This document shows, one piece after another, positions 8,576 through 17,601 of a DNA stretch of 64,000 bases. Source of the stretch: Thiohalobacter sp. IOR34. GTDB taxonomy: Bacteria; Pseudomonadota; Gammaproteobacteria; Thiohalobacterales; Thiohalobacteraceae. The translations under genes and the position numbers were made by a program. Under the pieces are notes generated by a model. That model was not told where the DNA came from, searched no databases, and saw nothing but the letters and a program-made list of their open reading frames with translations. How positions within the stretch are numbered: position 1 is the first letter of the stretch; each line of letters opens with the position of its first letter. The stretch is taken from contig NZ_CP128988.1 in the NCBI RefSeq assembly GCF_030406045.1, forward strand, positions 2,205,438 through 2,269,437, in the 5' to 3' direction.

Positions 8576-8612
8576 TGGTCGGTCTTCTGTGGTGATGGGC
8601 GGGGTGCCGCGT

Positions 8613-9431
8613 TCAGCGGCAGCTGAGCCGCCGGTGTTCGAGGCTGGGAAAGTGCCGCCGGGTGGCCTGCAGCTGGCCGAGATCGATCTGTGCCTGGACC
8701 GCGCCGGTGCCGCGCGTCAGCCGCCCTACGACGTTGCCCCAGGGATCGACCACCATGGAGTCACCGTGGGTCTCGCGGCCGTTGACATGGTAGCCGCCCT
8801 GGTTGGCGGCGATGACGTAGCACAGATTCTCGATGGCCCGGGTCCGGACCAGTGTCTCCCAGTGCGCCTTGCCGGTGATGGCAGTGAAGGCGGAGGGCAC
8901 GGCGAGCAGTTCCATGCCCTGGTCGATCATGGCGCGGAACAGCTCCGGAAAGCGCAGATCGTAGCACACCGCCAGGCCGAGCCGGCCGAAGGGGGTGTCG
9001 ACCACCCTGACCTCCTCGCCCGCCTCGATGGTCTCGGACTCGGTGTATCTCTCGCCGATCTCCGGCACCTCGACATCGAACAGGTGCAGCTTGTCGTAAC
9101 GCGCCACTCGCTCGCCGCGATCGTCGTAGAGCAGGCAGGCGGCGCGCACCTTGTGCGCATCTGCGGCCTCCAGTGGCACGGTGCCACCGACCACCCAGAC
9201 CCCCAGCTGACGCGCCTGCTGGGCGAGAAAATCCTGAATCTGACCGCCGCCGTCGGCCTCGCGGATCTCCACCTTGTCACTCTCGTCCATGCCCATCAGG
9301 GCAAAGTTCTCGGGCAGGACGATGAGCTCGGCACCCGCCTTGGCCGCTTCCGCCATCAGCCGCTCGGCCTCGAGCAGGTTGGCGCTGACATTCGGCCCCG
9401 AGGCCATCTGGATCGCAGCGACCTGTGTCAT
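8613..9431 (-). CDS. Carbon-nitrogen hydrolase of the Nit family (deaminated glutathione amidase type)
   Basis: The product has 272 residues. The nitrilase-superfamily catalytic triad is intact: Glu41 in LPENFALMG, Lys114 in [14 protein letters not shown] and Cys156 in [14 protein letters not shown]. The motif [15 protein letters not shown] fits the Nit1/Nit2-like branch, in which bacterial and eukaryotic members hydrolyse deaminated glutathione, a metabolite-repair reaction. The enzyme is cytoplasmic. The start codon overlaps the stop of the upstream small gene in ATGA, so the two are probably translationally coupled. The position between yhdP and tldD is usual in gammaproteobacteria. The precise amide substrate is inferred from the family. 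Confidence 0.88.
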   Translation of the reverse strand: MTQVAAIQMASGPNVSANLLEAERLMAEAAKAGAELIVLPENFALMGMDESDKVEIREADGGGQIQDFLAQQARQLGVWVVGGTVPLEAADAHKVRAACLLYDDRGERVARYDKLHLFDVEVPEIGERYTESETIEAGEEVRVVDTPFGRLGLAVCYDLRFPELFRAMIDQGMELLAVPSAFTAITGKAHWETLVRTRAIENLCYVIAANQGGYHVNGRETHGDSMVVDPWGNVVGRLTRGTGAVQAQIDLGQLQATRRHFPSLEHRRLSCR

Positions 9432-9784
9432 GGTATCTGGTTCTCCTTGTTCTCGCCGTCGACCACCTCCAGGCGCAGGGCCGCGGCCTCCACCCCGCCC
9501 GGCAGCAGCTCGATGCGCGCCGAGGGCACGCCCAGGGCCACCAGCCAGCCACGCAACTGGTGGGCCCAGAGTCCGCCTTCCTCACCCCCCGGATGGTGCA
9601 GCAGCAGGCGACGCCCGGGTTCGGCGTCAAGCGCCGCCACCGCCTGGCGCAGGGGCTCGATACGCACCAGAGCCTCCCCCTGCCTGGGACGCGCCCAGAC
9701 CTCGGCGGACAAACTGAAGGAAAGCGGATCGGCGACGCTGGACACCGGCCCGAAGAGGGCCGCCAACAGCATAAATTTCTTCAT
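9428..9784 (-). CDS. Small secreted protein of unknown function
   Basis: From the ATG at 9784 the product has 118 residues and begins MKKFMLLAALFGPVSSVAD, a clear signal peptide; a start at 9802 would add six residues and weaken it. The mature part (about 99 residues) shows no recognised motif. It has a pattern of hydrophobic alternation around WAHQLRGWLVALGVPSARIEL that would suit a small alpha/beta fold of the OmpA-like or BON-like kind, but this is a guess. The gene lies between yhdP and nit and overlaps the nit start by four bases. The conserved setting suggests a real gene in an envelope-related operon. Confidence 0.65.
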   Translation of the reverse strand: MKKFMLLAALFGPVSSVADPLSFSLSAEVWARPRQGEALVRIEPLRQAVAALDAEPGRRLLLHHPGGEEGGLWAHQLRGWLVALGVPSARIELLPGGVEAAALRLEVVDGENKENQIP

Positions 9785-9818
9785 CTTTCCAGCATACCAC
9801 AAAGCCCGGCGGCGGCGC

Positions 9819-12800
9819 TCAGCGCGGTCCCGGTGGGGACGGGGGCGACTCGGCGCCGTCCGCTTCGAGGCGCACGAACCGGGGATCGTCCCAACTGCCG
9901 GTCACCGTGTACTGATAGCGGGCCAGTCCCTCCAGTTGCCGGCCGAGGAGGCGGTCGGCGAGGAACAGGGCAGCGCCGACCGCCGGCCCGCCGGCCAGCG
10001 CCCCGGCGATGGGCAGGCCGGAACGCACATGCGGCACCACCGTCACCAGCTGATCGTAGTCGCGGGCCGCCAGGCCGGTACGGCCGGAGATCTCGATCCG
10101 TGCCGAGGGCCCCTCGATGGTCAGGTCGTTGGTGTAGGCATCGGAATCGATGATCGTGAAGTGGCCCTCGATGCTGTCGAAGGCGAACCCCTTCTTGAAC
10201 AGGTCACCGAAGTCCAGAGTCAGCCGCCGCGGGATGGCCTGCAGGCTGAGCAGGCCGAAGATCCGCCCCGCACCCGGTTCCAGCTTGGTGAGGTAGCCCT
10301 TGCCGATGCGGATGTCCAGGGTCCCCTCCATGGCCGGCAACGAGAACTCGGTCGGCGCCCCTGGCCAGTTGGCGCTGATCTCGGCCTCGGTGCGCCCCCC
10401 CTGGATACCGTCGCCGAAGCCAATGTTCTCCAGCAGCCGGCCCAGATCCTCGGCGGTCAGCCTGACCTTGAAGCGCGAGGCATCCTCGCCGGCGACCCGG
10501 GTCCACTGGCCGCTGGCCTGCAGCTGGATCCAGTCGGCCCGGATCTCCATCTGCTCGACCTGCATGCCCTGGGGAATGGGCCGGGTCCTCACGCGGACCT
10601 CGCCCAGGTCGTGGTCCTGATAGACGAAATGCCGGATCTCGGCCTCCAGTGCCGGCAACTCGTCCGGCACCACCTTGTCCGCCTGCGCCGCGGCCGCCTC
10701 GGCGCGACGCAGGGACAGGCGCTGCATGTCGAGGCGCAGGGTGCCGCCCTGCAGCGGCTGGGGCAGGAACAGGCTGCCGGCGGCATCCGCGCCCTCGAGG
10801 GTCACCTGCCAGCCCGTGGCCTCGCGCCGGGCCTGGATCCCCTGCTCGCGAAAGCGACGGCCGAAGAGTTCCAGCTCGGCGATCTCCAGCTGCACCCGCC
10901 GCAGCTCGGCAAAGGGGCTGCCACCCGTCGAGTCCCCACCCAGCAGTGGCCGCCACTCGTCCAGGTCGAAACGCGCCAGGCGGCCACCGAGATAGAGGAC
11001 GGGTTTCTCCGGCAGGGCCGCCGGCCCGGCATTGAACAGCAGCCGGCCACGCTCGATGCGCAACGGGCCCTCGCCGTCGGCCAGCCGCAGCGCGGCGCTG
11101 TGCGGCCCATAGCTGATCCGCAGCGGCCCCGGGCTGTGGTCCTCGAGCACCGTGTCGAGGCGGAAACCGCGCGCCGCCTCGGCGACCTTGCCGAGCGGCG
11201 CCGGCAGATCGACGCCAATGCCGCGCAGGTCGGAGGCCAGCGACAGCCGGTTGACGGCCGGGCGTCCGGCCGCTGCCGGATGCACGTCCACCTGCACCCG
11301 CCAGTCGGCCCGCCCGGCGAGGTGGCGCCACAGGGGCAGCGGCTGCTGGCGGAGCCGCTCGACCAGCGGCAGCCGGCCCTGCAGCTCGACCCGGGTGAAA
11401 GGCGCACCCTCGAGCTGCCGCTCGTCGATGGCCAGGCGCACCGGCGTCTCCCACAGGCGGCCCTCGATGGCCTCGGCGCGAAGCCCCCGCTCGGTGAAGT
11501 GCAACCGACCCTTGAGGTCATCCAGGGCCAGCTCCCAGCGTCTGAACGCCAGCCGGTTGCCATCCAGCCTGAGGCGGCCGTCGACCCCCAGGTGCTGGCC
11601 GTGACTCTTGCGCAGCGGGATATCGAGACGGATATCGAGGGCCGCCGCTCCCCGGCCCTCCAGCTCGGCCAGCGGATAGCCGCGGTCGGCGAGGGGACTC
11701 TCGCGCACGAAGCGCAGCATGCTGGCCAGGGGCCCCTGGGCGTGGCCTTCGGCCTGCAGCCGTGACCGGCCCAGGTGTTCGATGCCGACCTGCACCCGGC
11801 TCAGATCGACATCGAGGATCTTGGCCGAGACGGCATCGATCGCCATACGGTCGTCGAGGAAGGCCACCTCGGCCTCGATAGCCTCGATGCGGTGCCACTC
11901 CGGCCTGTAGTCGAGCACGCCGTCGGCCACGTTGAGGCGGACCTCCATCCGCCCCTGCCCCTGGCGGAAAGGGAAATCGGTCGGCCGGCCAAAGAAGATC
12001 AGGCCACCGGAACTGATCTCGCCACCGACCAGGGCACGGTTCAGCCAGGCCACGGCCCGTGGCGACATGACCCGCGCCGGCAGATAGCGACCGACGGCGC
12101 CCACCTCGCCGTGCAGCACGGCGGTCTGCAGATCCAGCCAGGGAGGTCCGCCGTCCCCCGGCAGGTCGATACGCAGCCGGCTCAGGGTCGAGAGGTCCGC
12201 CGTGGCCAGTTCCAGCGAAGGGCTGTCCAGGCGCAGGCGGTCGGCATAACGCCGCCAGTCGAGAGCACCGCGCAGCGTCTCGATGCGCAGCGGGCCGGGG
12301 AACAGGCGCGGCATGTCCAGCCCGACGCCACGGCTGTCGAGCACCAGACGGCCGCGCTCCGGGCCACCCTCCAGCAGGCCGCTCAGTCCCTGCACGCCGG
12401 GCAGGGATTCCCAGGCATCGACCGCCACCCCCTGGAAGGCGGTACGGAACAGCAGCCCCTCCGGCCGCCCCTCGGCCTGTTCGAAGGCCAGCTTCAGGCC
12501 ATGCAGGGCGCCGCGCGGGCGCAGCCCGTCGAGCATCGCCCGCTGCTCGGCAGTGAGCGGCAGCAGGCGGGCGATCAGAGGCCGCAAGGGGGCGATCTCG
12601 AGGTAACCGGCACTGAGCTGCAGCCCGAACCGATCCTTGCCCAGGACGCGGTAACGCAGTGCCGCATGGCTGTCCGGCCAGACATGGTCGGCCCAGTTGA
12701 GCCGCAGCCGGTCGAGATCCAGCATCCAGCCGTCGGCCTCGTGCCGCCAGTCGAAATCGGTCTGCACCCGGCTGGCGGCGAACAACGGCAAGGGTTCGCG

Positions 12801-13637
12801 GGCGTCGCGCAACTCGGGCAGTTCGATGCGCCCCTGGCCGCGCAGTCGCCTCAGCGCCCCGTCCTCGATATCGCCCCAGAGGCGGATGTCGAGCACGCCG
12901 CCGGCCTGCAGGCCGCGCGGCTGCATGGGCTGCAGCCAGTGGCGCAGGAACAGTCCCTCGCTGCCCAGATAGAAGCGGCCGCGCAGCCCCCCCGGCCGTT
13001 CCCTCACGGCAACCAGATCGGCGGCCAGGGTCATGTGTCTGCCTAGACCCTCGGGCAGATCGAACTCGGCATTCAGCTGATGGCGGGGACCGCGGTTGCG
13101 CAGCCGGGCCCGCAGCTGGCGGAAATAACTCTCCGGCAGGCTGCCGAAACGGTCCTGGATGCGCAGCTCCACCTCCTCCAGCTCGACCAGCGGCTGCTGC
13201 AGCAGCAGGCCCAGCGGATCGGCCCGGGCCGCGGGCTGCAGACCGGCCAGCCCCCAGCGACCGTCGGGACGCCGCTCCAGGGTCAGCTGCGCCCTCTTCA
13301 GGGCGATGGCGGTGGTGACCAGCGCCTGGCGGCGCAGCAACACCCAGAGATCGACGCCGATCTCCAGCTCGCCGACCTCGAGCAGCGCCTCCTCACCCTC
13401 CGGACCCTGCAGCCGGGCGCCGATCAGGCGCAGGGTGGGCCCCATGCCGCGCCAGCCGAGATCCATCTGCTCGATATGCACCACCAGTCCGCTGCGCGCA
13501 TGCAGCCAGGCCTCCAGCTGCGCCTTGTAGCCCTCCAGCAGCGGCATGGCGATCCGTGCCAGACTGAGCAGCAGGGCGAGGCCGATCACCAGCCCGGCGC
13601 TGCTGTACCAGAGGAATAACAGGAAACGGCGAAGCAT
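9819..13637 (-). CDS. yhdP: YhdP family AsmA-like protein
   Basis: The product has 1272 residues, the size expected for YhdP. One N-terminal membrane helix (about residues 5-30, FLLFLWYSSAGLVIGLALLL) anchors a very long periplasmic part. The C-terminal portion, with GGPAVGAALFLADRLLGRQLEGLARYQYTVTGSWDDP, is the conserved AsmA-like end. YhdP, TamB and YdbH are thought to form bridges that carry phospholipids from the inner to the outer membrane. The gene follows rng by 15 bases and precedes the small secreted protein. Long antisense open frames over this gene are artefacts of its G+C content. Confidence 0.93.
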   Translation of the reverse strand: MLRRFLLFLWYSSAGLVIGLALLLSLARIAMPLLEGYKAQLEAWLHARSGLVVHIEQMDLGWRGMGPTLRLIGARLQGPEGEEALLEVGELEIGVDLWVLLRRQALVTTAIALKRAQLTLERRPDGRWGLAGLQPAARADPLGLLLQQPLVELEEVELRIQDRFGSLPESYFRQLRARLRNRGPRHQLNAEFDLPEGLGRHMTLAADLVAVRERPGGLRGRFYLGSEGLFLRHWLQPMQPRGLQAGGVLDIRLWGDIEDGALRRLRGQGRIELPELRDAREPLPLFAASRVQTDFDWRHEADGWMLDLDRLRLNWADHVWPDSHAALRYRVLGKDRFGLQLSAGYLEIAPLRPLIARLLPLTAEQRAMLDGLRPRGALHGLKLAFEQAEGRPEGLLFRTAFQGVAVDAWESLPGVQGLSGLLEGGPERGRLVLDSRGVGLDMPRLFPGPLRIETLRGALDWRRYADRLRLDSPSLELATADLSTLSRLRIDLPGDGGPPWLDLQTAVLHGEVGAVGRYLPARVMSPRAVAWLNRALVGGEISSGGLIFFGRPTDFPFRQGQGRMEVRLNVADGVLDYRPEWHRIEAIEAEVAFLDDRMAIDAVSAKILDVDLSRVQVGIEHLGRSRLQAEGHAQGPLASMLRFVRESPLADRGYPLAELEGRGAAALDIRLDIPLRKSHGQHLGVDGRLRLDGNRLAFRRWELALDDLKGRLHFTERGLRAEAIEGRLWETPVRLAIDERQLEGAPFTRVELQGRLPLVERLRQQPLPLWRHLAGRADWRVQVDVHPAAAGRPAVNRLSLASDLRGIGVDLPAPLGKVAEAARGFRLDTVLEDHSPGPLRISYGPHSAALRLADGEGPLRIERGRLLFNAGPAALPEKPVLYLGGRLARFDLDEWRPLLGGDSTGGSPFAELRRVQLEIAELELFGRRFREQGIQARREATGWQVTLEGADAAGSLFLPQPLQGGTLRLDMQRLSLRRAEAAAAQADKVVPDELPALEAEIRHFVYQDHDLGEVRVRTRPIPQGMQVEQMEIRADWIQLQASGQWTRVAGEDASRFKVRLTAEDLGRLLENIGFGDGIQGGRTEAEISANWPGAPTEFSLPAMEGTLDIRIGKGYLTKLEPGAGRIFGLLSLQAIPRRLTLDFGDLFKKGFAFDSIEGHFTIIDSDAYTNDLTIEGPSARIEISGRTGLAARDYDQLVTVVPHVRSGLPIAGALAGGPAVGAALFLADRLLGRQLEGLARYQYTVTGSWDDPRFVRLEADGAESPPSPPGPR

Positions 13638-13652
13638 GGAGGGGGATGCGGG

Positions 13653-15098
13653 CTACATCAGCACCACATCGTACTGTTCCTGGGTGTAGAGGGACTCGAC
13701 CTGAAACTTGATCGGCTTGCCGATGAAGGTCTCCAGCTCGGCGAGGCTGGTCGACTCCTCGTCCAGCAGCAGATCGACGACCTCCTGGGAGGCCAGCACC
13801 AGCAGCTGCTGGGCATCGAACTGCCGCGCCTCGCGCAGGATCTCGCGGAAGATCTCGTAGACCACGGTCTCCGGCGTCTTCAGCGAACCGCGGCCACCGC
13901 AGGTCGGGCAGGCCTCGCAGAGGACGTGTCCCAGGCTCTCGCGGGTGCGCTTGCGCGTCATCTGCACCAGCCCCAGGCTGGAAACCTCGCTGATGTGACT
14001 CTTGGCATGATCCCGTTCCAGGCTCTTTTCCAGGGCCCGCAGCACCTGGCGCTTGTGCTCCTCGTCCTGCATGTCGATGAAGTCGATGATGATGATGCCG
14101 CCGAGGTTGCGCAGCCTGAGCTGGCGGGCGATGGCCTGGGCCGCCTCCAGGTTGGTCTTGAAGATGGTCTCTTCCAGATTGCGATGGCCTACATAGGCAC
14201 CGGTGTTGACGTCGATGGTGGTCATCGCCTCGGTCTGATCGATGATCAGGTAGCCACCGGACTTGAGCTGCACCTTGCGTTCCAGGGCCTTCTGGATCTC
14301 GTCCTCGACCCCGTACAGGTCGAAGATCGGCCGCTCGCCCGGATAGTACTCCAGCTGGTCACGGATCTCCGGCACGAAGTCGGCCGCGAATTGCTGCAGA
14401 CGCTGGAAGGTCTCGCGCGAGTCGATGCGCACCTTCTCCACCTCGCTGCCGACCAGGTCGCGCAGCACCCGCGACACCAGCGGCAGGTCCTCGTGGACGA
14501 TGCCGCCGGCGCCGACACTGCGCGCCCGCTCGCCGATCGAGGTCCACAAGCGGTTGAGGAACTGCATGTCGGCACGCAACGCATCGGCATCCACCCCCTC
14601 GGCGGCGGTGCGCACGATGTAGCCGTGATCGGCCTCGGCGCCCTCGGCGATGATCCCCTTCAGGCGCTGTCGCTCGGCCTCGTCCTCGATCTTCTGCGAC
14701 ACGCCGAGGTTGCCGGCATGCGGCATGAACACCAGGTAGCGGGAGGGAATGGTGATGTGGGTGGTGAGGCGCGCGCCCTTGGTACCCAGCGGATCCTTGA
14801 TCACCTGCACCAGCAGTTCCTGGCCCTCGCGCAGCAGCTGGGAGATGGTGCCGCGCTCGTCGTCCTGACCGCCGCTGGCGATGTCCGAGGCATGCAGGAA
14901 GGCGGCCCGCTCCAGTCCGGCATCGACGAAGGCCGCCTGCATGCCGGGCAGCACCCGGCACACCACGCCCTTGTAGATGTTGCCCACCAGGCCGCGGCAG
15001 CGGGCGCGTTCGATCAGCACCTCCTGCAGCACGCCGTTCTCCACCACCGCGACGCGGGTCTCCTGCGGGGTGACGTTGACCAGTATTTCCTCACTCAT
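13653..15098 (-). CDS. rng: Ribonuclease G
   Basis: The product has 481 residues, typical of RNase G rather than the longer RNase E. An S1 RNA-binding domain occupies roughly residues 35-120. The catalytic DNase I-like region includes IIIIDFIDMQDEEHKRQV, with metal-binding aspartates. The zinc-link cysteines are seen in CEACPTCGGRGSLKTPE. RNase G processes the 5' end of 16S rRNA and some mRNAs. The conserved neighbourhood maf-rng-yhdP is seen here. The stop codon is 15 bases before yhdP, so the two are likely cotranscribed. Confidence 0.95.
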   Translation of the reverse strand: MSEEILVNVTPQETRVAVVENGVLQEVLIERARCRGLVGNIYKGVVCRVLPGMQAAFVDAGLERAAFLHASDIASGGQDDERGTISQLLREGQELLVQVIKDPLGTKGARLTTHITIPSRYLVFMPHAGNLGVSQKIEDEAERQRLKGIIAEGAEADHGYIVRTAAEGVDADALRADMQFLNRLWTSIGERARSVGAGGIVHEDLPLVSRVLRDLVGSEVEKVRIDSRETFQRLQQFAADFVPEIRDQLEYYPGERPIFDLYGVEDEIQKALERKVQLKSGGYLIIDQTEAMTTIDVNTGAYVGHRNLEETIFKTNLEAAQAIARQLRLRNLGGIIIIDFIDMQDEEHKRQVLRALEKSLERDHAKSHISEVSSLGLVQMTRKRTRESLGHVLCEACPTCGGRGSLKTPETVVYEIFREILREARQFDAQQLLVLASQEVVDLLLDEESTSLAELETFIGKPIKFQVESLYTQEQYDVVLM

Positions 15099-15140
15099 GA
15101 TATCTGCTTTCCAGCCTGCGGACGGCCGCCTCCACGGCCT

Positions 15141-15734
15141 TCACGCCGCGCCCGGGGCCAGTGGATGAATATCGAATTCTTGCAATAGTCGGGCCGTCTC
15201 GAACAGCGGCAGCCCCATGACGCCGGAATAGCTCCCCTCCAGGCGGGCCACGAACAACGCGCCCAGGCCCTGAATGGCGTAGCCACCGGCCTTGTCGGCG
15301 GGTTCACCGCTGGCCCAGTAGGCGGCCCGCTCGGCCGGCGTGATGTCGCGAAACCACACCCGGCTGGCGGAAAGGGCCTGCCGCTCACGCCCGGCATCGA
15401 CCAGGGCGACAGCGCTCAGCACCTCGTGGCTGCGCCCGGACAGCGCCGCCAGCATGGCATCCGCCGCGGCCGCGTCGGCCGGCTTGCCGAGCACCCGGTC
15501 ATCCAGCACCACCAGGGTATCCGCCCCCAGCACCGGCAGCGGATCGACATGCCCCTTGACCGCCAGCCCGGCGCGCGCCTTGGCCAGGGCCAGGCGCTGC
15601 ACCAGCTCCGCAGGCGCCTCGGCGGGCCGCGGTGTCTCGTCGATGGCGGCGTGGATCAGTCGGTATTCGACCCCGATCTGTTCCAGCAGTTCACGCCGCC
15701 GCGGCGAGGCGGAAGCGAGATAGATGGCGGTCAT
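15141..15734 (-). CDS. maf: Maf-family nucleotide pyrophosphatase (YhdE type)
   Basis: The start at 15734 ([17 protein letters not shown]) is preceded by GGGGAG with good spacing and gives 197 residues; a longer frame from 15764 would add ten implausible residues. The signature [10 protein letters not shown], the DET segment and [12 protein letters not shown] are present. Maf proteins hydrolyse dTTP, UTP and modified nucleotides to monophosphates, which limits incorporation of non-canonical bases. The gene is the first of maf-rng-yhdP and follows a repeat-filled gap, so its promoter probably lies in or near that gap. Which nucleotide is preferred cannot be told. Confidence 0.92.
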   Translation of the reverse strand: MTAIYLASASPRRRELLEQIGVEYRLIHAAIDETPRPAEAPAELVQRLALAKARAGLAVKGHVDPLPVLGADTLVVLDDRVLGKPADAAAADAMLAALSGRSHEVLSAVALVDAGRERQALSASRVWFRDITPAERAAYWASGEPADKAGGYAIQGLGALFVARLEGSYSGVMGLPLFETARLLQEFDIHPLAPGAA

Positions 15735-15805
15735 GCGTGCCGCTCCCCATACACTGCAAATCACCCCCGACTATAACGCGAAGGGCAGATGACAGGCAGT
15801 CCCCC

Positions 15806-15874
15806 ATCGCGGCCTGGAGGCCGCTCCTACGGGGCATGGCGGCACCCTGGTAGGAGCGGCCTCCAGGCCGCGAT
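15806..15874. repeat. REP-like palindrome, copy 3
   Basis: Arms are the same as at 1275-1344, with the loop in the same orientation. It lies on the 5' side of maf, within what may be its leader. It is followed, as in copy 1, by TGTCAACAGCCC and then by the MITE-like element, so REP unit plus MITE recur together. Confidence 0.85.
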
Positions 15875-15897
15875 TGGCGTGATGTCAACAGCCCCCA

Positions 15898-16059
15898 GGA
15901 GTCTGCCGGATTCAGGCGATCGTAGCGAGCATTGCGGGAAAGCAAGCACAAATTTTCACGATTTCGAGGCGCAGAGTGTGCCTACGCAACGAGAAATCGG
16001 GGGAATTCGGGCCGTCCTCCCATCAGCGCAGTAGATTGGTCCTGAGTCCGACAGACTCC
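15898..16059. mobile_element. MITE-like element of about 160 bp, copy 2 with intact inverted ends
   Basis: The left end GGAGTCTGCCGGATTCAGG and the right end CCTGAGTCCGACAGACTCC are inverse copies with two mismatches over 19 bases. The interior matches the copy at 1367-1524 with scattered changes and small indels. There is no coding capacity. The two copies each follow a REP-like hairpin at about 24 bases, so the pair may move or be copied as one unit. Confidence 0.7.
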
Positions 16060-16066
16060 GGGCTAG

Positions 16067-16537
16067 CTAGGCCCGGTGATAGGGATGGCCGGCGCGCAGG
16101 CTCCAGGCCCGGTACAGCTGCTCGGCGAGCAGCACCCGCACCAGGGGATGTGGCAGTGTCAGGGGCGACAGCGACCACTGCTCGTCGGCGCGCGCCCGGC
16201 AGGCCGGATCCAGCCCCTCCGGCCCACCGACCAGCAGGGCGATGTCCTGGCCGCCGGCCAGCCAGTCACCGAGGCGCTCGGCCAGCTGCGGGGTACTCCA
16301 GGGCCGCCCCCCGACCTCCAGGGCGATCACCCGCGAACCACGGGGGATGGCGGCCAGCATGCGTTCCCCTTCCTCCTGCAGGATGCGCCTCACGTCCGCC
16401 TTGCGGCCACGGTGTCCGGGCGCGATCTCGATCAGTTCCAGGGCGCACTCGCGCGGCAGGCGACGCGCATACTCCTGGTAGCCGGCCGTCACCCAATCGG
16501 GCATGCGCCGGCCGACGGCGATCAGCCGGATGCGCAC
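16067..16537 (-). CDS. rlmH: 23S rRNA pseudouridine-1915 N3-methyltransferase RlmH
   Basis: A GTG start at 16537 gives 156 residues beginning [16 protein letters not shown], which matches the usual N-terminus; longer frames upstream run into rsfS. The SPOUT methyltransferase features [12 protein letters not shown] and the C-terminal [24 protein letters not shown] are visible. RlmH methylates pseudouridine 1915 in helix 69 of 23S rRNA on assembled 70S ribosomes. The start lies seven bases after the rsfS stop, as in the conserved rsfS-rlmH pair. It is the last gene of the leuS-side operon. Confidence 0.94.
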   Translation of the reverse strand: MRIRLIAVGRRMPDWVTAGYQEYARRLPRECALELIEIAPGHRGRKADVRRILQEEGERMLAAIPRGSRVIALEVGGRPWSTPQLAERLGDWLAGGQDIALLVGGPEGLDPACRARADEQWSLSPLTLPHPLVRVLLAEQLYRAWSLRAGHPYHRA

Positions 16538-16544
16538 CGGCCGC

Positions 16545-16919
16545 TCAGGCCCCGCCCTCGCCGGACGGCACCACCTCTTCCTCGCCACCCATCGACCAGA
16601 GCTTCTCCAGGTTGTAGAAGGCGCGGGTCTGGGGCCGCATGACATGGACGATGACGTCGCCCAGATCGACCAGCACCCACTCGCTGCCGGCCTCGCCCTC
16701 GACGCCGAGCGGCGGCACGCCGGCCTGCTTGGCCTTCTCCACCACGTTGTCGGCCAGGGCCTTGACGTGGCGGTCGGAGCTACCGCTGGCGATGATCATG
16801 TAGTCGGCGACCGAGGTAAACTCGCCGACCTCCAGGACACAGATGTCCTGCGCCTTGAGCGCCTCCAGCGCCTCGACCACCAGCGCCTTCAGTTGTTCGC
16901 TGTCCGGATGGGATGTCAC
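16545..16919 (-). CDS. rsfS: Ribosomal silencing factor RsfS
   Basis: The GTG start at 16919 overlaps the nadD stop codon in GTGA and gives 124 residues; the frame continues upstream but only inside nadD. The family segments [20 protein letters not shown] and [24 protein letters not shown] are clear. RsfS binds ribosomal protein L14 and blocks subunit joining during starvation. The four-base overlap implies translational coupling with nadD. Length is slightly above the family minimum because of an acidic C-terminal tail. Confidence 0.95.
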   Translation of the reverse strand: MTSHPDSEQLKALVVEALEALKAQDICVLEVGEFTSVADYMIIASGSSDRHVKALADNVVEKAKQAGVPPLGVEGEAGSEWVLVDLGDVIVHVMRPQTRAFYNLEKLWSMGGEEEVVPSGEGGA

Positions 16920-17581
16920 TCGCTCTCTCCTGCCGGCATCTCCCGGCCTTGTGAATCTTGATACAGGCCCTCGGCCTCGATGTAGCCCAGCACGGCATCC
17001 GGCAACAGATAACGCGGACTGCGCCCGGCCGCGCACAGGGCGCGGATGCCGCTGGCGGATATCTCCAGCTGCCGCACCGGGCAGCACCAGATGCGGCCGG
17101 CCGCTGCCGCGCGCAGCGCGGCCGGGTCTTGGCTGCGCCGCGCCTCGAACAGCGCCCCCAGCTCGCCGCCCTGCGGCCAGTCGCCGCCGGGACGGGTCAT
17201 CACCACCAGGTGGGCCAGGTCGGGCAGCTCGCGCCAGCGGTGCCAGCGGTCGAGGCCGAGGAAGGCGTCCTGGCCAAGGATCAACGCCAAGGGCCGTGTT
17301 CCCAGCTCGGCACGCAACGAGGCCAGGGTGTCGACCATGTAGGAAGGTCCCGGCCGCTGCAGCTCACGCGGGTCGAGGCCGAGGCGGGCCTGACCGGCCA
17401 GCGCCAGGCGCAGCATCTGCAACCGCTGGGCGGTGGTGGCCTGCGGTGGCGGCCGGTGCGGTGGCCGACCGGCCGGCAGCAGCCGCAGCTCATCCAGCTC
17501 CAGCAGCTCGGCCACCTCCAGCGCGGTACGCAGATGGCCGAAATGGACGGGGTCGAAGGTGCCGCCGTAGATGCCGATCAT
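16916..17581 (-). CDS. nadD: Nicotinate-nucleotide adenylyltransferase NadD
   Basis: The product has 221 residues. The nucleotidyltransferase motif [17 protein letters not shown], with its HxGH core, and the C-terminal [10 protein letters not shown] (ISSxxIR type) are intact. NadD adenylylates nicotinate mononucleotide to deamido-NAD in NAD biosynthesis. It follows proA by 20 bases and overlaps rsfS. The arrangement is that of the leuS-lptE-holA-nadD-rsfS-rlmH cluster of gammaproteobacteria, with proA inserted before nadD. Confidence 0.95.
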   Translation of the reverse strand: MIGIYGGTFDPVHFGHLRTALEVAELLELDELRLLPAGRPPHRPPPQATTAQRLQMLRLALAGQARLGLDPRELQRPGPSYMVDTLASLRAELGTRPLALILGQDAFLGLDRWHRWRELPDLAHLVVMTRPGGDWPQGGELGALFEARRSQDPAALRAAAAGRIWCCPVRQLEISASGIRALCAAGRSPRYLLPDAVLGYIEAEGLYQDSQGREMPAGESE

Positions 17582-17601
17582 TCAGGCGGGCCGCAGCAGG
17601 C

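Larger units (their letters stand above)
15735..16066. repeat. Gene-free gap between rlmH and maf, occupied by repeats
   Basis: The 332 bases hold a REP-like hairpin (15806-15874) and a complete MITE-like element (15898-16059). Little unique sequence remains apart from about 70 bases next to maf. The MITE-like element ends a few bases from the rlmH stop codon and may supply its transcription terminator. Confidence 0.75.

Noticed and set aside
8484-11765. A rightward open frame of about 1090 codons antisense to tldD, nit and yhdP
   Set aside because: It crosses three well-supported leftward genes and their boundaries, and shows the same antisense composition.
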